Positions 1 through 5,611 are shown, counted from the first letter of the stretch. The stretch: DNA of 5,841 bases from Verrucomicrobiota bacterium (GCA_025457725.1 JALOTU010000167.1:1-5841), one strand, 5' to 3'. Numbers and translations are program-made. The notes: generated by a model not told the origin, from the letters alone.

Positions 1-250
1 TGTTCGATGACCCGATCTGGCTTCAGGCTGGCTGTGGATATCAGGCTCCGATTCCGCACCTCTTGAACTGATGAGTTGGCGGGCCAGTTGTCACGTCGAA
101 AATCAACTCCAGCCGCTGACAACAATGATATGGACAAGGCGCCATTTTGCCGTGGCGCCGCACTTGTCACGATGAAGGCTTCAACTGGAGCGGAGATCCA
201 CAGGTCCGCTGCGCCTATCCTCAGGTCGACGGGAACATCCGCCCCGGGCC

Positions 251-1201
251 TCAGTGCTTTCCTTCGGAGGCTTCAACCGCATGGCGCCAGCCTGGGCGGT
301 GCAGCGGAAGCTTCCAGAGAACGATCAACGCCCCGATCAATACAATGGCCGCCAGCCATCCATCAACCATTGTCTTCGTACCAAAGAACCATTCATAGGC
401 GCTGGGCGGCACTTCCAAGCCGTCCACGCGGGGTTGGTCGGTCACCGCTCCATACGCCCGACGCCAAAAGATCCAGCCCCCGTGCAATCCAATGGAGAAA
501 TAGAGGTTCCCGGATCGCTGGTAGGCGAGAGCCAGCAACATGCCCGCGAGCGTCAGGTTGAAAAAGCCTGGAATCAGCTCGTGCCAGTTCGCAAACCCAC
601 TGAACATGTGGCCCAGCACGATGAGCCCTGAATACCAGTGGTCGGCAGGCATGTCGTCCACGCGCTTCATAAAATGCAGAATGGCGTAGATGGCGCTGCT
701 GATCAGCGCGGCCAGCGGCCAATTCATCACCTTGCGGAACGCGCCGTAGATGGCACCACGAAACAAGAGTTCCTCGATGATGGACACTGCCACCCCTGCA
801 AGGGCGGCTTCGACGAGGATCTTGGCAAACCCGGGCCCATCGAGGTCATAACCCCAAACCCGCACTCCGACAATCATGCACACGACAACGATCACAGCCA
901 GCGATGCAAAGCCCAATGCGAATCCGCCCAGGAGTCTGCCCCATTGACCGGCAGGCCTTACCAGTCCCAATTCAGCTGCCGAACGTGCGCCAAACGCCCG
1001 GATCAGCGGATACATCCCCGACAGCGCCACGACGAGCATACAGCGATTGACGTAGCGCCGGAAGGGTTGGTCTGCCAGCCAGGGCCAGGTGTCGCCGAGA
1101 TGCTGGGCCAGCCAGTAGAGCCAGGGAGCCAGCAACGGCCCACCAAGTAGCACCACGGCTAGGTAAAGAAGAAACGCCACCAGGGGCCGCATACGACTCA
1201 T
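251..1201 (-). CDS. CPBP-family intramembrane metalloprotease (Abi/Rce1-like)
   Basis: Predicted multi-pass membrane protease of the CPBP family (CAAX protease and bacteriocin-processing enzymes, relatives of eukaryotic Rce1). Numbered from the chosen Met (316 residues), the family motifs are present: EELLFR at about 143-148 (the EExxxR glutamate/arginine site), a histidine in YAILH ending at 176, and the segment from FFNLTLAGMLLALAY to GLHGGW, with the third-motif His at about 240. The usual Asn after that His appears to be replaced by an aromatic residue. About eight hydrophobic segments are visible, the first at 6-32. The frame stays open 20 codons further upstream (to 1261), but that extension is hydrophilic. 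The start at 1201 puts Met just before the first membrane helix. Neither start has a clear ribosome binding site, so the start is uncertain. The substrate is unknown: bacterial members are implicated in bacteriocin self-immunity, peptide maturation or protein scaffolding, and nothing nearby decides between these. The gene is divergent from the FHA gene. Confidence 0.88.
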   Translation of the reverse strand: MSRMRPLVAFLLYLAVVLLGGPLLAPWLYWLAQHLGDTWPWLADQPFRRYVNRCMLVVALSGMYPLIRAFGARSAAELGLVRPAGQWGRLLGGFALGFASLAVIVVVCMIVGVRVWGYDLDGPGFAKILVEAALAGVAVSIIEELLFRGAIYGAFRKVMNWPLAALISSAIYAILHFMKRVDDMPADHWYSGLIVLGHMFSGFANWHELIPGFFNLTLAGMLLALAYQRSGNLYFSIGLHGGWIFWRRAYGAVTDQPRVDGLEVPPSAYEWFFGTKTMVDGWLAAIVLIGALIVLWKLPLHRPGWRHAVEASEGKH

Positions 1202-1260
1202 CGTAGAATCGCAAGCACCCGCAGCCAAGCGGGAAACCGCGGGGAAGCGCATGGGTTGCA

Positions 1261-1348
1261 TCGCGGAGACAGATCGGCCAAACCCATAGCATCAGCGGGC
1301 CCAAGATCGGGCTCGACTTGCTCCGCGACAGCCATACCCTGCGCTGAT
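1261..1348. promoter_or_regulatory. Divergent intergenic region with two interleaved inverted repeats
   Basis: This stretch lies between the divergent CPBP and FHA starts and must hold the promoters of both. TCGCGGAG (1261-1268) is the reverse complement of CTCCGCGA (1321-1328), and ATCAGCG (1291-1297) of CGCTGAT (1342-1348). The arms interleave, giving an H-type pseudoknot topology if transcribed, or paired operator half-sites in DNA. A small GCCC/GGGC hairpin (1299-1302 with 1309-1312) lies between them. No convincing -35/-10 pair was found for either gene. The function is inferred only from position and symmetry. Confidence 0.25.
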
Positions 1349-1368
1349 AAGCTCGGTGAAGGTAGGCA

Positions 1369-1980
1369 ATGGCAAAGTTAATCATCCAGGCTGATGGCGC
1401 TCCCGACAGGGTCCTGGAACTGCGGCTGGGCTCACACAAGGTCGGGCGAGCGCCGGAGAATGATATCGTTCTGTTGCACCCCAGCGTCTCCTCCCGGCAC
1501 TGCATCATGGAACTTTCAGAGGAGGGGTTGATGGTTCAGGATTTGGGTTCGACGAATGGCACCGATCTCGATGGTCAGCCCATTGTCGAGGCGTCGGCTC
1601 AATCCGGACAGGTGATCGGTATCGGGGTCTTTGACTGCGTGGTGGAAGGCGTGACCCCAAGAGTCAGCATCCCCAAGTGGGGAGAGACACGACCGCCCAG
1701 GCTGCCTCCAGGCGTGAAAGCCTGCTCCAACCATCCGGAGTTTCCCGCCAGCATGGAATGCGGTCACTGTCACAGGCTTTTTTGCGGCGTCTGTGTGCAT
1801 CTCATGCAACGGCAAGGAGGATCCCTCCACAAACTGTGCCCGGTCTGCAGTCATCATTGCAAACCCATCGCGGGAATGAACCAGCCCGCCACCCCGAATA
1901 AACTGTTTGGTCTTCTCAAAAAGATGATTCCCAAGTCCGGCACGATGCGGCTGCGAAGAGGAAGGCGCCGCTTTCGGTAA
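1369..1980 (+). CDS. FHA domain protein with C-terminal Cys/His zinc-binding module
   Basis: A 203-residue predicted cytoplasmic protein. Residues 1-95 form an FHA domain, a fold that binds phosphothreonine peptides. Its hallmarks are GRAPEND (26-32), SSRH (41-44) and STNGT (61-65), which supply the conserved Gly-Arg, Ser-x-x-His and Asn-Gly residues. After a Pro/Arg linker (about 97-117) comes a metal-binding region with C119, H122, C131, C134, C139, C142, C157 and C160 (plus H133, H135, H154, H162, H163 and C164). This resembles the B-box-like 'CxxHP...CxxCxxxxCxxC' modules of bacterial proteins. The last 20 residues are strongly basic. The ATG at 1369 is preceded by GAAGG (1358-1362) at a 6-base spacing, which supports the start. 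No transmembrane segment is visible. The likely role is a phosphorylation-dependent adaptor that pairs FHA recognition with a zinc-stabilised protein- or nucleic-acid-binding surface. No Ser/Thr kinase partner lies in the window. The domain call is firm; the biological role is not. Confidence 0.9.
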   Translation: MAKLIIQADGAPDRVLELRLGSHKVGRAPENDIVLLHPSVSSRHCIMELSEEGLMVQDLGSTNGTDLDGQPIVEASAQSGQVIGIGVFDCVVEGVTPRVSIPKWGETRPPRLPPGVKACSNHPEFPASMECGHCHRLFCGVCVHLMQRQGGSLHKLCPVCSHHCKPIAGMNQPATPNKLFGLLKKMIPKSGTMRLRRGRRRFR

Positions 1981-1984
1981 GGCA

Positions 1985-2016
1985 TCCCAAACCCGGCTGC
2001 CGTCCCAAACCCGGCT
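1985..2016. repeat. Two-copy 14-bp direct repeat; minus strand fits a G-quadruplex pattern
   Basis: TCCCAAACCCGGCT occurs at 1985-1998 and again at 2003-2016, 4 bases apart, starting 4 bases after the FHA stop codon. The pair is flanked by a 7-bp inverted repeat, GGCATCC (1981-1987) and GGATGCC (2020-2026). On the minus strand the repeats give four GGG runs with loops of 3, 9 and 3 bases, matching the usual pattern for an intramolecular G-quadruplex. There is no T-tract, so this is not a classical terminator. It could be a dispersed genomic repeat or a 3'-end structure. Confidence 0.55.
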
Positions 2017-2092
2017 TCAGGATGCCGCAAATCGATGCCCGTGAGCACCGGGGTCAGCCTGAAAACGCCTTCTTCCTCAACTCGATCTTGAA

Positions 2093-2122
2093 GGAACATT
2101 CCATCCGTGGAACCACGGAACA
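2093..2122. promoter_or_regulatory. Palindrome cluster, candidate operator
   Basis: TCCGTGG (2104-2110) and CCACGGA (2113-2119) form a perfect 7-bp inverted repeat around a 2-base centre. Immediately upstream is a second symmetry, GGAA-CA-TTCC (2093-2102). GGAAC occurs three times within 30 bases (2093, 2109, 2117). A 2-base loop is unfavourable for an RNA hairpin, so a dimeric DNA-binding protein site is the more natural reading. The regulator is unknown. Confidence 0.3.
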
Positions 2123-2179
2123 CCCATTGTGTGCGTGTAAAACTTGCACCCTCCGCTGAGTGGCTTTGGGACAACCGGA

Positions 2180-2243
2180 GGTTGGCATGGCTTGATTCGA
2201 CGGGGGATACCGGCGGGGCTTGCCGGTTTGGCAGAGGCAATGC
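2180..2243 (+). promoter_or_regulatory. Foldable leader segment with mutually exclusive hairpins
   Basis: ACCGGC (2209-2214) can pair with GCCGGT (2222-2227). Alternatively TTGCC (2220-2224) can pair with GGCAA (2236-2240). The two stems share bases 2222-2224, so they exclude each other. An outer GCAT (2185-2188)/ATGC (2240-2243) pairing could close the element but competes with the second stem at 2240. The string GATTCGACGGGG (2194-2205) is identical to the 5' signature of many tmRNAs, but no tag reading frame or 3' half is present. If transcribed with the gene starting at 2301 it would be a structured 5' leader. It matches no riboswitch class I can name. Confidence 0.25.
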
Positions 2244-2300
2244 TTGACCCGTGCTGTCCGGTGATCGTGCGTCACTGGTTGAATCTAAACACAACTGCGT

Positions 2301-2561
2301 ATGAAGAAACTAGCTGCAATACTCGGCTCACTGATGCTTACCAGTGTCCTGTGCCTGGCCGCCAACAACCTCGACAACTACCGTGCCGCCGTCAGCAAGA
2401 TGATGGACTCCACGCCAGTTACGATCTCCACAACCGACAAGGCCAAATTGGAAGTGGTCAAGGAGGTCGCTGCCGCCAAGAAACTGAATTGTGCGGTCGA
2501 GCAGAAGGGGGAGATGTTCCAGGCGAAGATCTCCAATCCTGGAGCCGTGGCCAAGAAGTGA
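2301..2561 (+). CDS. Small exported protein of unknown function
   Basis: An 86-residue protein that I do not recognise. It starts with a textbook signal peptide: MKK, a hydrophobic core (about 4-20), and a likely signal peptidase I site around LCLA/ANN at residue 20. The Cys at 18 does not sit in a good lipobox, so a lipoprotein is unlikely. The mature part is about 66 residues, hydrophilic, Lys/Ala-rich, with one Cys (64) and no known domain. No clear Shine-Dalgarno sequence precedes the ATG. The start is chosen because it begins the signal peptide exactly. The gene has its own long upstream region and converges on the OmcB-like lipoprotein gene. Its export suggests a periplasmic or envelope role, but nothing more specific is supported. 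Confidence 0.72.
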   Translation: MKKLAAILGSLMLTSVLCLAANNLDNYRAAVSKMMDSTPVTISTTDKAKLEVVKEVAAAKKLNCAVEQKGEMFQAKISNPGAVAKK

Positions 2562-2673
2562 TCCTGACGACGTTTGCTTCTTTCGGATGGCCGCCAGGCT
2601 CTCCGGTGCATTTGGGCGCCTGGACTTCGCCCGACTGGTGCGGCGGGAGCAATTCTCGATGACCAACAAATTG

Positions 2674-2693
2674 GTGCGCGCTGCCGCGCGCAC
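2674..2693. repeat. Perfect 8-bp hairpin next to the terminator
   Basis: GTGCGCGC (2674-2681) and GCGCGCAC (2686-2693) pair perfectly around the loop TGCC. The hairpin directly abuts the A/T tract of the intrinsic terminator at 2694-2726. On the minus strand it is downstream of that terminator's T-tract and has no T-tract of its own. It could be a backup structure for 3'-end protection, or a pause site for transcripts arriving from the small exported gene on the plus strand. Confidence 0.5.
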
Positions 2694-2726
2694 AAAAAAA
2701 GGGCTGGCCGCGTTGCGGCCAGCCCT
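2694..2726 (-). terminator. Strong rho-independent terminator of the OmcB-like gene pair
   Basis: Read on the minus strand, a perfect 12-bp GC-rich stem (2726-2715 with 2711-2700) with a 3-base loop is followed by seven T residues (2700-2694); the innermost stem base is the first T. It begins 19 bases after the TAA at 2746-2748. This is a textbook intrinsic terminator for leftward transcription. On the plus strand the hairpin is followed by a mixed CTGTTGTTCC, so it should terminate rightward transcripts poorly. Confidence 0.93.
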
Positions 2727-2745
2727 CTGTTGTTCCAATCGGTGA

Positions 2746-4323
2746 TTAGTACTGGTTCGTCGACTCTGTTTCAGTGACTGGGCGAGTCAGGTTATCCGAA
2801 GTCATGGAAACGCTGAACCGGATGTTCTTGGCCTTGAGCGCCTTCGCGTTGACACGCCAGGTGGCCACCTCCTTAGGCGCGAGGCTGGCAACCGGCGCCA
2901 TTGTTATGGTGTCGCCGGAACCGCTGACAGTGGTGGTGCCGGAACCGGAGACGAATTGCTGCTCGCTTTCCAGCGTGCAAACCACCTTGATGCCGGTGTC
3001 GGCAGCGCTACCCTGGTTGGTGGCCTTGATGACATAGGTTACAGTGGATCCCACTTCAATCGGATCATCGAGATCAACCACCTCAAGCAGGATGGCAGGG
3101 ATGCCAACCACCTTGGTCTGACAGGTGGTCGTGACCTGGTCGGCGCAAGCTCCCCTTGCCCGGGCAGAAAAGTTCAGGCTCGTGGGATTGTCGGCCACCA
3201 AGGTTGCGCACAGTTCCTTGGTTGCTTTTGGAGCCTGGTCTCCCACGCGCCAAATGATCTCGTTGCCGGAGAGAACCCCGCCTGCTGTCGCGCTCTTAAA
3301 GGTGGCACCGGCGGGCACCCCGAGGGACACCATGGTGTCTGCAGCGGTGGCGTCGCCCGTGCTGGCAACCGTCAGACAAACGTTGAACGGACGGCCAACA
3401 AAGCGCTCCGCGTCGGACTTGCAGGTGAGCTGCAGAACCGGCTTGCGGACTACGGTTTGCGCAGTGGCTTCTGCTTCGACACCTTGATTACTGGTGACTT
3501 TGGCCGTGTTCACGAACTTGCCGGTCTTCGAGGCTGTCGCCGCGAAGAGGTACTCCTTGGACTCACCCGGCTTGAGGGTGCCAACGTCATACGACAGGGC
3601 CGTCTTGCCTTCAGCCGAAAGACCGGCGGGAAGGGTGTCGGTCACCTTGACTCCGGTCAGCGTGCTGCCGCCGGTGTTCTGGACAACAAGTTTGGAATTG
3701 AGTGGATCGCAAATGAGCGCCTCGGAAGGCATGGTTTTGACCAGCGAAATATTTGCCTTCACCACCTTGATGGGTTCGCAGATGACGGGACTGTAACTTG
3801 CCCAACCGCACGTCACCACGGTGCCAATGTCCTTGGCGACTCCGGTGACGACGATCTCCTTCACCTGTTTGGGGCCCAACTCACCAAGCTGCCATGTTGC
3901 GATTCTGCCCTCCACGGTGTCCGCCTTGGGCGAGGCGTCTGAGGGGCTGAAGTTCTCCGTGACCATGTCGGTGACGGTGACCAGGTGCAGATCATGTTCA
4001 GTCAGATTGCGGACCTGGTAAACATAGGTAAAGGGCTTGCCGGCCATAACCTCCGTAGGCACCACCTTTTCCAGCAACAAACCACTGCTCTTCTTGATGC
4101 CTGTGGGGAACGCCATGGAACCCTTGGTGTACTTGACCCCTTTCTCCTCGTAGGATTTGTAGGACGGGCCGAAGTCGCGCTCTGAAAGCATCTCCAGCTC
4201 CTCGTCCCCCTTCGGAGGTGGCGTGGTGGTGTGTTGTTGATTTGTGGATTGGCAGCCGGTCAGGAGGGAAACCGCGATTCCCAAGCAGGACAGGTACAGC
4301 GCAACTTTGGTTTGTTTTTTCAT
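2746..4323 (-). CDS. OmcB-like DUF11-repeat cysteine-containing lipoprotein
   Basis: A 525-residue predicted outer-membrane or periplasmic lipoprotein. The start at 4323 is fixed by an AAGGAG site (4331-4336) 7 bases upstream and by the signal peptide that begins there; the frame stays open 27 codons further but without signal character. The lipobox LLTGC places the lipidated Cys at 24. It is followed by Gln, which favours sorting to the outer membrane, then a Thr/Pro-rich linker. Four DUF11-type Ig-like repeats follow at about 80-186, 190-293, 295-405 and 407-525, recognisable by the recurring 'NxG...D..P.G.....G.....LxPGE' pattern. Nine further Cys in the mature protein could form disulfides. 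The last repeat resembles the C-terminus of chlamydial OmcB: 'NQGSAADT' against a remembered 'NRGSAEDT', and the ending 'ETESTNQY' against 'DTENTHIY'. The likely role is structural, in the envelope. It is the second gene of a tandem pair but has its own promoter. Confidence 0.88.
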   Translation of the reverse strand: MKKQTKVALYLSCLGIAVSLLTGCQSTNQQHTTTPPPKGDEELEMLSERDFGPSYKSYEEKGVKYTKGSMAFPTGIKKSSGLLLEKVVPTEVMAGKPFTYVYQVRNLTEHDLHLVTVTDMVTENFSPSDASPKADTVEGRIATWQLGELGPKQVKEIVVTGVAKDIGTVVTCGWASYSPVICEPIKVVKANISLVKTMPSEALICDPLNSKLVVQNTGGSTLTGVKVTDTLPAGLSAEGKTALSYDVGTLKPGESKEYLFAATASKTGKFVNTAKVTSNQGVEAEATAQTVVRKPVLQLTCKSDAERFVGRPFNVCLTVASTGDATAADTMVSLGVPAGATFKSATAGGVLSGNEIIWRVGDQAPKATKELCATLVADNPTSLNFSARARGACADQVTTTCQTKVVGIPAILLEVVDLDDPIEVGSTVTYVIKATNQGSAADTGIKVVCTLESEQQFVSGSGTTTVSGSGDTITMAPVASLAPKEVATWRVNAKALKAKNIRFSVSMTSDNLTRPVTETESTNQY

Positions 4324-4350
4324 ATTCTTTCTCCTTCTGGATTGGTTTTT

Positions 4351-4371
4351 CTGGCGTGTGGGCACACCCAG
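4351..4371 (-). promoter_or_regulatory. 5' mRNA stem-loop in the leader of the OmcB-like gene
   Basis: On the minus strand the leader contains CTGG-GTGT-GCCC-ACAC-G-CCAG, an 8-bp stem with a 4-base loop and one or two bulged bases. It lies about 7 bases from the inferred transcription start and well clear of the ribosome binding site at 4331-4336. A stem close to the 5' end is known to stabilise mRNAs such as E. coli ompA; that role here is inference. Confidence 0.4.
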
Positions 4372-4384
4372 ATCATGCAACCAG

Positions 4385-4412
4385 ATATTATCCGGTATCC
4401 CCACAGCCGCAA
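4385..4412 (-). promoter_or_regulatory. Candidate sigma70-type promoter of the OmcB-like lipoprotein gene
   Basis: Read on the minus strand, the -35 is TTGCGG (4412-4407) and the -10 is TAATAT (4390-4385), spaced 16 bases apart. Transcription would start near 4378, giving a leader of about 55 bases before the ATG at 4323. It lies in the 118-base gap after the upstream paralogue's stop codon, so the lipoprotein can be transcribed independently. Confidence 0.55.
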
Positions 4413-4441
4413 GCTCTTAATTATTTCTGGCGCCCGGTCGC

Positions 4442-5611
4442 TCAGTACTGTCGGGTCGATTCAGTTTCCACGACGGGACGATCGAGTTGGTTGCTCAAGA
4501 GCTCCGTCCGAAATCGCGCATCGTCCGATGCCAGTGCCTTCACGACAACATTCCAAGAAGCCTCTGCTTGGGGGGCCAGCGTCGGCAGCGGGCCCAGGGC
4601 CACCCGCCGGCCCTCGCATTCCGCCCGGGTCGCACCGGTGGCAGAAATAAATTCCTGGCTATCCGCCAGAGTGGCAACAATGCGTATGTTGGAATCCGGG
4701 GCAGAACCCTGATTGCGCACCTTGATTAAATAGGTGACCTCATTCCCAACCTCGACGGGGTCGCTGAGGTCGACGACTTCGAGGAGAATCGCCGGAATTC
4801 CCGCCACACGGGTTTCACACGCGGCGCTCACCGGCGCAGCCAGAGAACCCGCTGCAGTCCACAAGGCCTGGAGGGATCCAGGTTCATCCCTCACAAACTC
4901 CGCGCATATTTTGACTTCGGATCCGGGTGCAAGTCCGTCGAGCTTCCACGTGACCTTGTCGGCCTGCACCCTCCCTCCCTTGGCGATTCTGGCAAGCCTG
5001 GCCGCGGCAGGAATAGAAATCTGCACCGCCGGATTCAGCTCGACACCGTCGCCCTGATTTCGGAGTGCAAGGCATAACAGGGCAGGGCGCCCCGCGAGCA
5101 CCTGATCCGGAGCGTCGCAAGACAACGCGAGGCTTGGGGCTCCCAGGTCTTCCACGAAGAAGTTGCTGCAAGCCTTGGGGGTGACACAGCGATAGCGACG
5201 ACCCTTGGATGAGAAGTAGAAGGCGTACGCGGGGGCAGGCGAGCTCCCCGCCCAAAGCACCTCCATCAATGTAATCGGCCTGCCGCTTTTGCGTGAGGAC
5301 ATAAAGGGCATGATCGTCCCCGGCTGAATGACAATCTCGATAATCTCTCCCTCGCGGGCAGCATCGAGAAGATCGTCCAGGTTGCCGGTCCAGGCAGCCT
5401 GATCGAGAATGGAGGCCATATCCCGCTGAAGCCCGGGGTCTGAAAACCGTTCGCGCAGACCTTCCGGAGTCTGAATCGGGTCAGCAAATCGGGTCGAAGG
5501 ATTGCCGAGATGCGTTGCCCGATGCTGTTGTGTCCACGCCGACACGATGGGAAAGAACAGAAAGACGATTGCCAGTGCATGGAAGACCCTGTCGCTGCGG
5601 CATGTTATCAT
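4442..5611 (-). CDS. Secreted short paralogue of the OmcB-like protein with a distinct N-terminal domain
   Basis: A 389-residue predicted exported protein. The ATG at 5611 is chosen because it directly begins a signal peptide (hydrophobic core about 11-22, likely cleavage after VSA at 25); the frame is open 46 codons further but that stretch lacks signal character. No Shine-Dalgarno site is visible. Residues about 38-157 form a domain I do not recognise. It contains the charged helix-like 'GNLDDLLDAAREGEI', the 'PFMSSRKSGRPITL' stretch, and 'YRCVTPKACSNF' at about 141-151. Two DUF11-type repeats follow (about 159-268 and 271-389). They align with the last two repeats of the downstream lipoprotein, sharing the 11 residues GIPAILLEVVD(L), matching Cys positions (C165, C180, C236, C265) and the same ETEST-x-QY ending. 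No lipobox is present, so it should be periplasmic or surface-released rather than lipid-anchored. It is encoded 118 bases upstream of the lipoprotein on the same strand and may be partly co-transcribed. Confidence 0.82.
   Translation of the reverse strand: MITCRSDRVFHALAIVFLFFPIVSAWTQQHRATHLGNPSTRFADPIQTPEGLRERFSDPGLQRDMASILDQAAWTGNLDDLLDAAREGEIIEIVIQPGTIMPFMSSRKSGRPITLMEVLWAGSSPAPAYAFYFSSKGRRYRCVTPKACSNFFVEDLGAPSLALSCDAPDQVLAGRPALLCLALRNQGDGVELNPAVQISIPAAARLARIAKGGRVQADKVTWKLDGLAPGSEVKICAEFVRDEPGSLQALWTAAGSLAAPVSAACETRVAGIPAILLEVVDLSDPVEVGNEVTYLIKVRNQGSAPDSNIRIVATLADSQEFISATGATRAECEGRRVALGPLPTLAPQAEASWNVVVKALASDDARFRTELLSNQLDRPVVETESTRQY

Larger units (their letters stand above)
1981..2300. 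other. 320-bp non-coding interval upstream of the small exported gene
   Basis: No open frame here has recognisable protein character; the frames running through it on both strands look like shadows. In order it holds the C-tract direct repeat just after the FHA stop, a palindrome cluster near 2093-2122, and a foldable segment at about 2180-2243 ahead of the exported protein. No good -35/-10 pair could be fixed, although the promoter of the downstream gene must lie in it. Its length and density of short symmetries suggest a regulatory or structured-RNA region. Confidence 0.5.

Noticed and set aside
3..71. The C-terminal tail of a plus-strand gene entering from the left edge (22 codons to a TGA at 69-71)
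   Set aside because: The peptide looks plausible, but another frame is also open to a stop at 64-66 and 22 codons are too few to judge.
638..1150. A 170-codon plus-strand open frame opposite the CPBP gene
   Set aside because: It is antisense to the membrane protease. The translation is His/Gln/Arg-rich and low in hydrophobic structure, which mirrors hydrophobic codons on the other strand.
1854..2294. A 146-codon minus-strand open frame across the 1981-2300 interval
   Set aside because: It overlaps the end of the FHA gene antisense and has no domain I recognise and no ribosome binding site. Its AGFG-type repeat is just the 14-bp DNA repeat translated. It could still be a fossil or part of a dispersed repeat.
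2194..2300. A tmRNA gene starting near GATTCGACGGGG
   Set aside because: No tag-peptide frame ending in an Ala-Ala-stop pattern, no T-arm and no pairing 3' acceptor end were found downstream, and a well-formed signal-peptide gene occupies the place where the tag would be.
2594..2623. CCAGGC/GCCTGG as a terminator for the small exported gene
   Set aside because: It is only a 6-bp stem with an 18-base loop and no T-tract after it.
2956..3942. A 328-codon plus-strand open frame opposite the OmcB-like lipoprotein gene
   Set aside because: It lies wholly antisense to a gene with signal peptide, lipobox, repeats, ribosome binding site and terminator. Its translation is rich in Gly, His and Arg with no recognisable domain, as expected of an antisense shadow in moderately GC-rich DNA.
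4324..4404. A longer lipoprotein beginning at the ATG at 4404
   Set aside because: It would put 27 charged residues before the signal peptide and overlap the promoter, and the internal Met at 4323 has an excellent ribosome binding site.
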